From NCBI GenBank assembly GCA_946478995.1, contig CAMLDK010000016.1, forward strand, positions 1 through 14,333: DNA of 14,333 bases, written 5' to 3'. Positions 1-6,390 of the stretch are shown in pieces. The position numbers were made by a program, and so were the translations under genes. The stretch is from an uncultured Candidatus Saccharibacteria bacterium (GTDB lineage Bacteria > Patescibacteria > Saccharimonadia > Saccharimonadales > 2-12-FULL-41-12). Each line of letters begins with the position of its first letter. Positions within the stretch are counted from its first letter, which is position 1. Below the pieces are notes generated by a model. The model did not search any database and was not told the DNA's origin. It saw only the letters and a program-made list of their open reading frames with translations.

Positions 1-817
1 GAGCCTCTTTTTCGGAGTGTTCTTCATTTTCTAATGCTTGGGCTAAGCTTGGTTCAACCGCGGTAGGTGTAATGTCCTTTGTATCATCGTCAGGGATGCT
101 GACAGGTATAGATGTAACGGAAGCTGCGGGGTTTGCGTCAGTTGGAGGAGGCGGAGGAATGTCACTTGAAGGTGGCGGAGCTACAGGCTCAGGGGCCGGG
201 GCCGGTGGAGCTTCCGGAGGCTGCGGCGGTTCAACGGTAAGGGACGGGGCTGGCTGTACGGGCTCTGGTGCGGGAGCCGGTACTTCCTCCTTAGGTGGTT
301 CAACCGGTTTTTCCGCTTGAGGTTCTGGGGGTTGAACGGGAGTTTCCGGCGACGCGGGCGAGGCGGGTTCTTCCTTTGGCGTCCCGCCGGAAACCATTTC
401 CTGGGCTGCGGCACTCTCGGCTTCTTGGGTGGACTCGCTGGGATCGTCTAGTATCTGATGGACTGCTTTGGTGACGTCTTCCAGCGTAACCTGGCTTTTA
501 ACCAGATACATATCGGCGCCGAGCTTATCGGCCCGGGCTTTGTCTTCGGCTTGGGAAAGAGCTGTCATCATAATGACTTTCGTGTCTCTGGTTTCCGGTG
601 CGTTGCGCAGGATATCAAGCATATCAAAACCGCTGACTTTGGGCATCATGATATCGGATATGATCAAGTCAGGTTTTTCTTTTACGGCTATGGCTAATGC
701 TTGTTCACCGTCTGGAGCAGATACGATCTCATACCCCTCGGCTTGCAGGCGCGCGCCGTATATCTCCCTCAGGTTATTGTCATCTTCAACTAATAGGATT
801 TTTTTTGTTTCGGCCAT
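1..817 (-). CDS. Response-regulator receiver protein with long Pro/Ala/Glu-rich tail (C-terminus beyond window)
   Basis: The frame starts at ATG 817 and stays open to the window edge, giving 272 visible codons, so the protein is partial at its C-terminus. Residues 1-125 form a CheY-like receiver domain: acidic pair D12/D13 after ILLVE, phosphoacceptor D55 in LIISDIMMP, T85 in VIMMTALS and K107 in YLVKS. All positions needed for phosphorylation are present. From about residue 130 the protein becomes low-complexity and rich in Pro, Ala and Glu, with the octamer PAPAPEPV occurring twice (near 180 and 205). This looks like a disordered linker. No helix-turn-helix is visible, but a C-terminal domain could lie outside the window. 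It follows the histidine kinase by 58 nt on the same strand and is presumably its phosphorylation partner (inference). A weak GAGAG lies upstream of the ATG. The Gly-rich open frame on the plus strand here is its shadow. Confidence 0.88.
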   Translation of the reverse strand, partial: MAETKKILLVEDDNNLREIYGARLQAEGYEIVSAPDGEQALAIAVKEKPDLIISDIMMPKVSGFDMLDILRNAPETRDTKVIMMTALSQAEDKARADKLGADMYLVKSQVTLEDVTKAVHQILDDPSESTQEAESAAAQEMVSGGTPKEEPASPASPETPVQPPEPQAEKPVEPPKEEVPAPAPEPVQPAPSLTVEPPQPPEAPPAPAPEPVAPPPSSDIPPPPPTDANPAASVTSIPVSIPDDDTKDITPTAVEPSLAQALENEEHSEKEA

Positions 818-875
818 TTTGATTTTATCTCTCAGATATCATATTAAAAAATATTCTTCTTATGATTTAATTGTA

Positions 876-2648
876 TCATGTTTGCGCCAGTGAAGAAGCT
901 TCTGTCTTTTTTTGTAAATCCTGGGCTTGGGATGCGGTCAGCCTGGGTAAGTTGATGTAAAATGTCGTGCCTTTGCCCAGCTCGCTCTCAGCCCATATGT
1001 TTCCTTTATAAAGCTCGATGATTTTCTTGCATATGAAAAGTCCTAGGCCGGTTCCACCGACAGACCTGGTAGCGGAGTTATCCACTCGGTAAAATTTCTG
1101 GAATAGGTGCGGTAAATCTTCTTTGGATATACCCGGCCCGGTGTCCGAGATGCGTACTTGCACGACCTGTTCATTGCCTGTCAAACCTAACTTTATACCA
1201 CCTTCCTCGGTGTATTTGACGGCATTGTCGAAAACATTGGTGATAACTTCCCGGACCCGGTCAGGATCGGCGTAGGTATAATAAAACGGCTGGATAGTCT
1301 TTTGGTTGCTTACCGGGTTGACGGTGTCGATGATTTCACTGCCCTGTTCTGCGGTGGTATTTAGTATAAACTCTACATCCAGCCCCTTTTTCTCGGCGCC
1401 GAATCGGAGGTCGTCGGCCAGCTGTTTAACAAACTCGCCCATCTCTATGGGCGCCGGATGGCTGGTGAGGCGTCCGTCTTCTGCCTTGGCGCTGGTCAGA
1501 AGGTCTTGGAACAGCTTGCCCAAGTGCTGGGTGCTGGCATGCGCCTTGTCTAAAAATTCCCTCGCTTTAGGGTCGATCTTGCTGACTTTATCGTTCAGCG
1601 CCAGAGCAAGGTAACCTTCGATAGCGGCTACCGGAGTGCGCATTTCATGGCTGGCGGTGCTTATGAATTCTGCTCTGCGCTGTTCTTCGCCTTTTTCCGA
1701 GCTTACGTCTCTGAAAACCGCGATAGCACCGATGATCCTGTTATCTTTTTCTTTCGGCAGGACAACGGGCGAGATTACAAGTGATACATATTTTCTTTCG
1801 TCTTTGCGGTTCAGCATGACCAGAGTTTTGTTGAAGCGCTTTTTTTGTGCTAAGACCTGGGAGAACGGATGTTGCTCATCGGGTATCATTTCTCCGGTCT
1901 TTTCATCCGTAAGCAGACGGATGATTTTTCGCGCGTCGAAATTCTTAACTTCTTTTTCCGGCCATTCGGTCATCTGGGCGGCAGCGCTGTTGATAAATGT
2001 GATTTTGGAGCTTGTATCGACTACTATGATGCCGTCAGAGATAGATTGGATCAGGATGTTGGTCTGCTGCTCCCTGTCCACCAGCTGGCCGGATAGCTGG
2101 TCTATCCTCTCAGATGATTCGGTTATGAACCGGTGCCGCCAGAAAAAATAGCTGAAAAGCGCAACGGCCATCGCTCCTAATATAAGTATCAGTCCCATAG
2201 GCTTCAGGTTGGAAAAGTCAAATTCTATCTCAAGTAATATATATATGAAGCTGACGAGCATAGCTCCGAGCGATATGACGAAGCCGTGCATGCCGACGAC
2301 CCAGCTGGTTATGAGCCAGGTAATTAAAAAGACCATAGAGCTGACGGACTGGTTGGTCTCGTTGAAAACGTTCATGAACGGCAGAACCATCATCAGCGAG
2401 CCTACGAACGAAGCAAGCGCCAAGCTTGCCTTGGAAATGAACCAGTAAGCAGTAAAAAGATAGACCAGTATCCCTATAGACATGTATAAGACGGCGTCAT
2501 TCAAACCGTAAGTGGCCTCTAGGTTGAGATGAGGGAATTTCCGGGAGATTATGTAAGCCGCTAAAAACGCGACGTTAAGAATAACCCATAACGCCCACAA
2601 AAAGCGGTACCATCCCTTAGAGACATGCTGCATCAGTTCATCAAGCAT
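876..2648 (-). CDS. Membrane histidine kinase (six TM segments, PAS, HisKA, HATPase)
   Basis: This is a sensor kinase that would autophosphorylate on His and pass the phosphate to a receiver. Numbered from ATG 2648 (590 aa), the N-terminal third has six hydrophobic segments (about 14-34, 51-71, 72-92, 103-120, 121-140, 151-170) with almost no extracytoplasmic loops. This suggests sensing within the membrane. A PAS domain (about 195-315) follows, then HisKA with H334 in SHEMRTP, the ATPase N-box with N475 in FDNAVKY, D502 in SDTGPGI, and the G-box GGTGLGL at 531-537. All catalytic elements look intact. A TTG at 2669 would extend it by 7 residues, but a perfect TATAAT lies at 2658-2663 inside that extension, so ATG 2648 is preferred. 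The receiver gene follows after 58 nt. The signal sensed is unknown; I do not recognise the membrane domain as a named family. Confidence 0.93.
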   Translation of the reverse strand: MLDELMQHVSKGWYRFLWALWVILNVAFLAAYIISRKFPHLNLEATYGLNDAVLYMSIGILVYLFTAYWFISKASLALASFVGSLMMVLPFMNVFNETNQSVSSMVFLITWLITSWVVGMHGFVISLGAMLVSFIYILLEIEFDFSNLKPMGLILILGAMAVALFSYFFWRHRFITESSERIDQLSGQLVDREQQTNILIQSISDGIIVVDTSSKITFINSAAAQMTEWPEKEVKNFDARKIIRLLTDEKTGEMIPDEQHPFSQVLAQKKRFNKTLVMLNRKDERKYVSLVISPVVLPKEKDNRIIGAIAVFRDVSSEKGEEQRRAEFISTASHEMRTPVAAIEGYLALALNDKVSKIDPKAREFLDKAHASTQHLGKLFQDLLTSAKAEDGRLTSHPAPIEMGEFVKQLADDLRFGAEKKGLDVEFILNTTAEQGSEIIDTVNPVSNQKTIQPFYYTYADPDRVREVITNVFDNAVKYTEEGGIKLGLTGNEQVVQVRISDTGPGISKEDLPHLFQKFYRVDNSATRSVGGTGLGLFICKKIIELYKGNIWAESELGKGTTFYINLPRLTASQAQDLQKKTEASSLAQT

Positions 2649-2657
2649 TTGCTCTAA

Positions 2658-2663
2658 ATTATA
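2658..2663 (-). promoter_or_regulatory. -10 box for the histidine kinase/receiver operon
   Basis: A perfect TATAAT on the minus strand ends 9 nt before ATG 2648. Transcription starting about 7 nt downstream would give an mRNA with almost no leader. There is no Shine-Dalgarno between the box and the ATG, and no convincing -35 box. Confidence 0.5.
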
Positions 2664-2690
2664 CTCCAAACGCTTATGCTTGAGCTAATC

Positions 2691-2699
2691 TGTTATACT
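2691..2699 (+). promoter_or_regulatory. Extended -10 promoter for tRNA-Glu
   Basis: TGTTATACT is an extended -10 element (TGn plus TATACT) that ends 24 nt before the mature tRNA, a suitable distance for a short precursor leader. The same nine bases occur upstream of the transaldolase gene (5694-5702). The -35 region is weak. The element sits back-to-back with the minus-strand kinase promoter. Confidence 0.55.
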
Positions 2700-2723
2700 G
2701 GAGTTCTTGTAATACTAGCCTGC

Positions 2724-2798
2724 GGCCCCTTCGTCTAACGGCTAGGACACCAGGTTCTCATCCTGGCAATAGGGGTTCGATTCCCCTAGGGGTCACCA
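2724..2798 (+). tRNA. tRNA-Glu (anticodon CTC)
   Basis: The sequence folds as a complete cloverleaf. Acceptor GGCCCCT pairs with AGGGGTC (one G-U). The D arm runs from GTCT to GGAC with GG in its loop. Anticodon stem CCAGG/CCTGG encloses loop TTCTCAT, giving anticodon CTC, which reads GAG. The variable loop is 4 nt. T stem AGGGG/CCCCT encloses TTCGATT. The discriminator is A and the 3' CCA is encoded (2796-2798). The isotype is assigned from the anticodon. The next gene ends only 17 nt downstream on the opposite strand, with no visible terminator hairpin between them. Confidence 0.95.
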
Positions 2799-2815
2799 TG
2801 AATCTAATCTCCTTT

Positions 2816-3367
2816 CTATATAGGGTCGCTCTTGAATTTTGTCAGGTAGCCTAGATAGCTGGTTAGAAGATGCAGCAGGAACCAGATGATTATTATAAGG
2901 ATGTACTGCTTGGCCTCTAAGACGACTATCATTGAGCTGAAAAGCAATCCGCCGATTATATAGTCCAGCTGGTCGAACGGAAACCAACTTTTACCCGAAA
3001 TTACATTTATTTGTCGTTTAAAGAAACTTTTGACTAAATCTCCGAACAACGCTCCAAAAGCTAATAGCACTCCAATCCACAGCGAAAGCTCGCTATAATC
3101 GAGGCCGCCGCTGACTTCCCTTGCCCACTGATAACTTTCATAAGCTTGGACTTGCAGGGCGAATATTAAAAATCCGGCAAATGTGCCGCCGACCAATCCT
3201 CGGATGGTCTTGTGCGGGCCAAGTACCGGCTTGCCTCGGAGTTTCAAGCCGAGATCAACCGGCGTCTTCCATTCAGACAGAAGCGGTGCTTTGGCAATTA
3301 ATACGGGCACAACATTGGCGATACCGGCCGGCAGAAAAAACCAAATCGCGAATAAGATATCATTCAT
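2816..3367 (-). CDS. CarS/DUF46-like CTP-dependent CDP-lipid synthase
   Basis: A 183-residue, strongly hydrophobic membrane protein that resembles archaeal CDP-archaeol synthase (CarS, DUF46), a CdsA-superfamily enzyme that transfers CMP from CTP to a lipid phosphate. Seen directly: RGKPVLGPHKTIRG at about 44-57 (the family's G-KT-RG region), GDLVKSFFKR at 109-118 (S-x-x-K-R), and DQLDY at 132-136 (paired Asp). About four or five TM segments are apparent. The start is ATG 3367, which shares its A with the TGA of the upstream transferase gene (TGATG), preceded by TGAGGA about 8 nt upstream; a TTG three bases earlier is less likely. Because it is coupled to a phosphatidyltransferase gene, it probably supplies the CDP-activated lipid (inference). 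The natural substrate, archaeol-type or diacyl phosphatidate, cannot be told from sequence. Confidence 0.82.
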   Translation of the reverse strand: MNDILFAIWFFLPAGIANVVPVLIAKAPLLSEWKTPVDLGLKLRGKPVLGPHKTIRGLVGGTFAGFLIFALQVQAYESYQWAREVSGGLDYSELSLWIGVLLAFGALFGDLVKSFFKRQINVISGKSWFPFDQLDYIIGGLLFSSMIVVLEAKQYILIIIIWFLLHLLTSYLGYLTKFKSDPI

Positions 3368-3987
3368 CAAATTTTCCTCAGATAAACAATTAAGCGCTCG
3401 AACATGGCATAAGTTGCCAGCAAGGCAACGATTGAAGTAGCCAGCAGCAGGTTGTCAAACAGCAGTCCGGCCGCAATAAGCGCCATCCTGATTTCGAACG
3501 ACGCTACGCCTTCGGAAAAATAACGGTTTATCTTGTGGTGGTCACTCAGTTTATTGTTAATGGCTAAGGTTACTTCGGATTTAGCTTTGGCATAGCTGAC
3601 ACTCAAGGATGCGCCCAGTGCCAGAGCGGCTAAAAACGCCCACTCAGGACTGTCGGATTGGCTTAAGTAGTAAGTGATAGCGCTGAAGATCAAAGTCTCT
3701 TTTATCCTGTCCGAGGAAGCGTCGTAAACCATGCCTTTCGGCCCGGCGGACTTTTGCAGGCGGGCCAGCTCGCCGTCCAGCACATCAAAAAGCCCGAAGA
3801 ATACCAGTAAAATCCCGGCAACAAGCAGCTGGTCCGACATTATGAAAAACGCTACCGGTAAATGGCCGGCCAGACTAAGACTGGTAATGAGATTAGGGCT
3901 GACTTTGCCATTTGTTTTTCGATTTAAAAAAACAGCCAAGCGCCGGATCATTAATCTTACCGATTTGCTCGCTGTCTCTACTAGCAT
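3367..3987 (-). CDS. CDP-alcohol phosphatidyltransferase A
   Basis: Integral membrane enzyme (206 aa from ATG 3987) that moves a phosphatidyl group from a CDP-lipid to an alcohol such as glycerol 3-phosphate or inositol phosphate. The full family signature is present: D68-xx-D71-G72-xx-A75-R76-x8-G85-xxx-D89-xxx-D93, spaced exactly as in the CDP-OH-P family, in the segment DVLDGELARL and what follows. Hydrophobic segments flank it on both sides. The head group cannot be assigned; a PgsA- or PIS-like role is possible. The frame also allows GTG 4026 and ATG 4005, but an extended -10 element (TGTTAAAAT, 3996-4004) overlaps ATG 4005 and ends 8 nt before ATG 3987, so 3987 is preferred as a leaderless start. 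It is translationally coupled to the CarS-like gene through TGATG. Confidence 0.87.
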   Translation of the reverse strand: MLVETASKSVRLMIRRLAVFLNRKTNGKVSPNLITSLSLAGHLPVAFFIMSDQLLVAGILLVFFGLFDVLDGELARLQKSAGPKGMVYDASSDRIKETLIFSAITYYLSQSDSPEWAFLAALALGASLSVSYAKAKSEVTLAINNKLSDHHKINRYFSEGVASFEIRMALIAAGLLFDNLLLATSIVALLATYAMFERLIVYLRKI

Positions 3988-3995
3988 ACTTAACG

Positions 3996-4004
3996 ATTTT
4001 AACA
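3996..4004 (-). promoter_or_regulatory. Extended -10 promoter for the minus-strand lipid genes
   Basis: TGTTAAAAT on the minus strand (TGn plus TAAAAT) ends 8 nt before ATG 3987. No Shine-Dalgarno follows and the -35 position has no TTGACA-like match, as expected if the extended -10 is sufficient. It resembles TGTTATACT at 2691 and 5694. Confidence 0.5.
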
Positions 4005-4050
4005 TTCCCGGAAAAAAAGCTGGCACTGATGGGCGAACATGCTGTTTGGT

Positions 4051-4056
4051 GATAAT
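4051..4056 (+). promoter_or_regulatory. Possible -10 box for the plus-strand lipid genes
   Basis: GATAAT lies 17 nt before ATG 4074. It would give a leader of about 11 nt just holding the AAGG ribosome binding site at 4062-4065. There is no good -35. The call rests mainly on position in the divergent intergenic region. Confidence 0.3.
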
Positions 4057-4073
4057 CTAATAAGGTGTTAAAT

Positions 4074-4706
4074 ATGCATAGGTCAAAGGTGGCTGACTGG
4101 CATGATGTCAAAGGCGAAGAGCGTAATATTTGGCAGAAGCTGGCCTTTCGATCTTATGGTACGCTTACCCCGGCCAATTTTGTAAGTCTGGTCGGCGGTG
4201 CTCTGGCGATTTATGGACTTTTTTTAATACTTAATTCGGAAATAGTCAGCGGTCTTTTGCTTCTGACGATCGGCCGTATCGCCGATCTTCTGGATGGGAT
4301 AATAGCCGAGTACACTAAGACTAAAAGTCCGCTTGGCGAACTGGTTGATGCTGTAGCGGATAAGCTGGTGATAGCTGTGGCGATAATAGTGTTTGCGGCC
4401 CTGGAGCTCGTACCTTGGCCGATCGTTGCCTTAATAGCCATCCAGAATATTTTTACAGGTTTGGCAGTTGTGATCGGCAGGCTTAGGAACATCCGCATAC
4501 ATCCTTCAAAATACGGCAAATATTCTACGGCGCTGGCCTGGGTTACGCTGATTTTTTATCCTTTCGGCCAGTGGATCAAAGATAACGAAAACTCGATGAC
4601 CGGAATTATATTGATTGTTATTTCCCTGGCGTGCTTTGGGGCTTGGCTTTTCGCCGGATCAATAGCCAGCGTCAGATACGCTAAAGCGATAAAGGATAAA
4701 AGATGA
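4074..4706 (+). CDS. CDP-alcohol phosphatidyltransferase B, variant motif
   Basis: A second CDP-OH-P family membrane enzyme (210 aa from ATG 4074). The signature reads D71-xx-D74-G75-xx-A78-E79-x8-G88-xxx-D92-xxx-D96. All four Asp and both Gly are kept with standard spacing, but the usual Arg after Ala is Glu (DGIIAEYT). About five or six hydrophobic segments follow an N-terminal soluble stretch of about 30 residues. Two starts are possible: GTG 4065 and ATG 4074. The ATG is preferred because AAGG at 4062-4065 lies 8 nt upstream as a Shine-Dalgarno. The gene overlaps the kinase-like gene by ATGA, so the two are coupled. It runs divergently from transferase A, with which it shares only the short motif and topology, so it probably attaches a different head group (inference). 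Confidence 0.84.
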   Translation: MHRSKVADWHDVKGEERNIWQKLAFRSYGTLTPANFVSLVGGALAIYGLFLILNSEIVSGLLLLTIGRIADLLDGIIAEYTKTKSPLGELVDAVADKLVIAVAIIVFAALELVPWPIVALIAIQNIFTGLAVVIGRLRNIRIHPSKYGKYSTALAWVTLIFYPFGQWIKDNENSMTGIILIVISLACFGAWLFAGSIASVRYAKAIKDKR

Positions 4707-5677
4707 AGAAAACCCAGAGCAATCTTTATAGCTTTGAGAAGTTCATCGTAATTTATAATCCTGCCAGCACCAATTCCCGCCGGTCAAGGAAAAGAATAGC
4801 CGAGCTGAAGGATTTATTCCCGTCAAAGGAAGTTGTGGTCACGGAAACTTCGCCTGACGGCTATGACGAGAATAGGAAGATTATAGTCAGGCTTGCCCGT
4901 AAATTCGACAAGAAAACTGTTGTCTTCATCGCTGCCGGCGACGGTACGGTCAGTGCTTTCCTTGATGCCTTAATGACAAGCAAATCCGTATCACCGCAAG
5001 CGAAAAAAGTACCGATCTTGCCGCTCTGGGGCGGTAACGCGAACGACCTGGCTTATATGATAAACGGCCGTCCGGGCAGGCTGACCCTTAAAACTATTTT
5101 TGAGCAAGGCAGCATAGTACCTATCTATCCTATGAGCGTAAAACTCAGGGACAAAAACAAATCACAGGAGAAAATAGCAGCTTGTTACGTAAGCTTCGGA
5201 GCATCGGCCTATGCTACCCAGCAGGCTGAGCTTCCGAAGAACAAGAAGAAAAAAATCCATGCGCTCCCCGGCACCAGGATGATCACGGAGTTTTTCGTAG
5301 TGGCCGGTTCCCTGCTGAAGGCCAAGACCTTCACGGTACGGATAAACGACAGGCAGCAATCTATTTACGAGCGTATATTCGTGAACGGATCCAGGATAGC
5401 CAAGCTTGACCGCCTGCCGATAAAACTCAACGAAAAAGCATTTTATGAGGCGACGATTGAACGGAAACATCCGAAGGCCTTCATTTCCCTGCTATCGGCG
5501 CTTAAAATCTTGCGCAACCGCAGCTACGGCGAAATTACCGGAGAAGACCGGTCCTTTACCTTGAATGAAGATGCTTGGTCTCAGATAGACGGCGAAGTTA
5601 TGAAGCTGTCAAAAGGCACTGAGGTGGAAATAAGCCTTAACACTAACCCGTTCTATGTGATAAGTACGAAACTTTAG
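4703..5677 (+). CDS. Diacylglycerol kinase / sphingosine kinase-fold lipid kinase (divergent)
   Basis: A 324-residue soluble protein of the DAGK catalytic family (YegS/BmrU/DgkB type), which phosphorylates lipid alcohols with ATP. Evidence: N-terminal strand FIVIYNPAS at about 14-22 (family NP-SG region), AGDGTVS at 78-84 matching the nucleotide-binding GGDGT loop, and QIDGEV at 294-299, matching the DGE of the C-terminal beta domain. The family's second glycine motif, usually GTGNDFA, is WGGNANDLA here (109-117), so this member is divergent and its substrate is uncertain. ATG 4703 overlaps the previous stop by ATGA. Its setting beside two phosphatidyltransferases and a CDP-lipid synthase suggests it makes or recycles the phosphorylated lipid precursor (inference). 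Confidence 0.8.
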   Translation: MKKTQSNLYSFEKFIVIYNPASTNSRRSRKRIAELKDLFPSKEVVVTETSPDGYDENRKIIVRLARKFDKKTVVFIAAGDGTVSAFLDALMTSKSVSPQAKKVPILPLWGGNANDLAYMINGRPGRLTLKTIFEQGSIVPIYPMSVKLRDKNKSQEKIAACYVSFGASAYATQQAELPKNKKKKIHALPGTRMITEFFVVAGSLLKAKTFTVRINDRQQSIYERIFVNGSRIAKLDRLPIKLNEKAFYEATIERKHPKAFISLLSALKILRNRSYGEITGEDRSFTLNEDAWSQIDGEVMKLSKGTEVEISLNTNPFYVISTKL

Positions 5678-5693
5678 TCCCTATCGCTTATTT

Positions 5694-5702
5694 TGTTATA
5701 CT
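5694..5702 (+). promoter_or_regulatory. Extended -10 promoter for transaldolase/transketolase
   Basis: TGTTATACT begins 17 nt after the stop of the preceding gene. A weak -35 candidate (TTTAGT, 5673-5678) overlaps that stop with an 18-nt spacer. Transcription would start near 5709, leaving a leader of about 25 nt with an AGAGAGGA ribosome binding site at 5714-5721. Confidence 0.55.
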
Positions 5703-5733
5703 AGATTTAAGTAAGAGAGGACGTCTTTGTTAA

Positions 5734-6390
5734 GTGAAATTTTTTGTTGATACTGCCAACTTGGATGAGATAAAAAAAGCCCAGGAACTCGGTGTTTTAG
5801 ACGGAGTGACTACGAACCCAACCCTTATGGCCAAGGTGGGTATAAAAGGGCAAGACAAAATAATGACTCATTACAAAGCCATATGCGATGCGGTTGATGA
5901 TAATGTAAGCGCGGAAGTCATTGCTACGGATTTTGAAGGCATGATGAAAGAAGCCCATGAACTGGCTAACATAGATAAGAAGATCGTCGTCAAAGTTCCT
6001 ATGACTCCGGACGGAGTGAAAGCGATCAAAGCCTTGTCCGCTGAAAATATCCGTACTAATTGCACGCTTATTTTCAGCCCGTCGCAGGCTATGCTGGCCG
6101 CAAAAGCCGGCGCTGACTATGTAAGTCCTTTCATCGGACGGTTGGATGACGTCTCGGCAGACGGCTTGCAGCTTATTGCGGATTTAGTAACGATTTTTTC
6201 CCAATACAAATTCAAGACTCAGATATTGGTCGCCAGCGTACGTTCGCCCATACATGTCGTTGAAAGCGCCAAAATGGGAGCCGACGTGGCAACAATTCCC
6301 TTCTCTATTATTAAGCAGCTGTTCAAACATCCCTTGACTGACAGCGGCCTGAAGAAATTCATCGAAGATTACGAGGCTTCCCAGAAATGA
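5734..6390 (+). CDS. tal: Transaldolase (small TalC/MipB-type)
   Basis: Transfers a dihydroxyacetone unit between sugar phosphates in the non-oxidative pentose phosphate pathway, through a Schiff base. At 218 aa it is the usual length for the short single-barrel family. Seen: [10 protein letters not shown] at the N-terminus, GVTTNPTL at about 24-31, Schiff-base Lys K87 in [15 protein letters not shown] near 109-115, SPFIGRLDD at 131-139 and the VASVRSP segment near 166-172. Phe133 occupies the position that is Tyr in fructose-6-phosphate aldolase, so transaldolase is preferred. The start is GTG 5734 (protein begins MKFFVDT); AGAGAGGA lies about 12 nt upstream. It overlaps transketolase by ATGA, so the two steps are co-expressed. 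Confidence 0.93.
   Translation: MKFFVDTANLDEIKKAQELGVLDGVTTNPTLMAKVGIKGQDKIMTHYKAICDAVDDNVSAEVIATDFEGMMKEAHELANIDKKIVVKVPMTPDGVKAIKALSAENIRTNCTLIFSPSQAMLAAKAGADYVSPFIGRLDDVSADGLQLIADLVTIFSQYKFKTQILVASVRSPIHVVESAKMGADVATIPFSIIKQLFKHPLTDSGLKKFIEDYEASQK

Noticed and set aside
72..320. Gly/Ser-rich open frame on the plus strand
   Set aside because: It is the antisense shadow of the Pro/Ala-rich tail of the minus-strand receiver protein; the minus frame continues a clear receiver domain.
838..866. AT-rich inverted repeat (ATCATA...TATGAT) between kinase and receiver as a terminator
   Set aside because: The stem is short and entirely A/T apart from one G-C pair, with no T-tract in the right place; kinase and receiver more likely form one operon.
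2799..2815. Terminator between the tRNA and the convergent CarS-like gene
   Set aside because: The 17-nt gap has no hairpin or T-tract on either strand.
5734..6390. Fructose-6-phosphate aldolase instead of transaldolase
   Set aside because: The diagnostic Tyr position is Phe (SPFIGR), and the gene is coupled to transketolase.
3367..6390. Recoding of TGA as an amino acid, as in some CPR lineages
   Set aside because: TGA ends several genes exactly at overlaps with the next start (3367, 4706, 6390), so it works as a normal stop.
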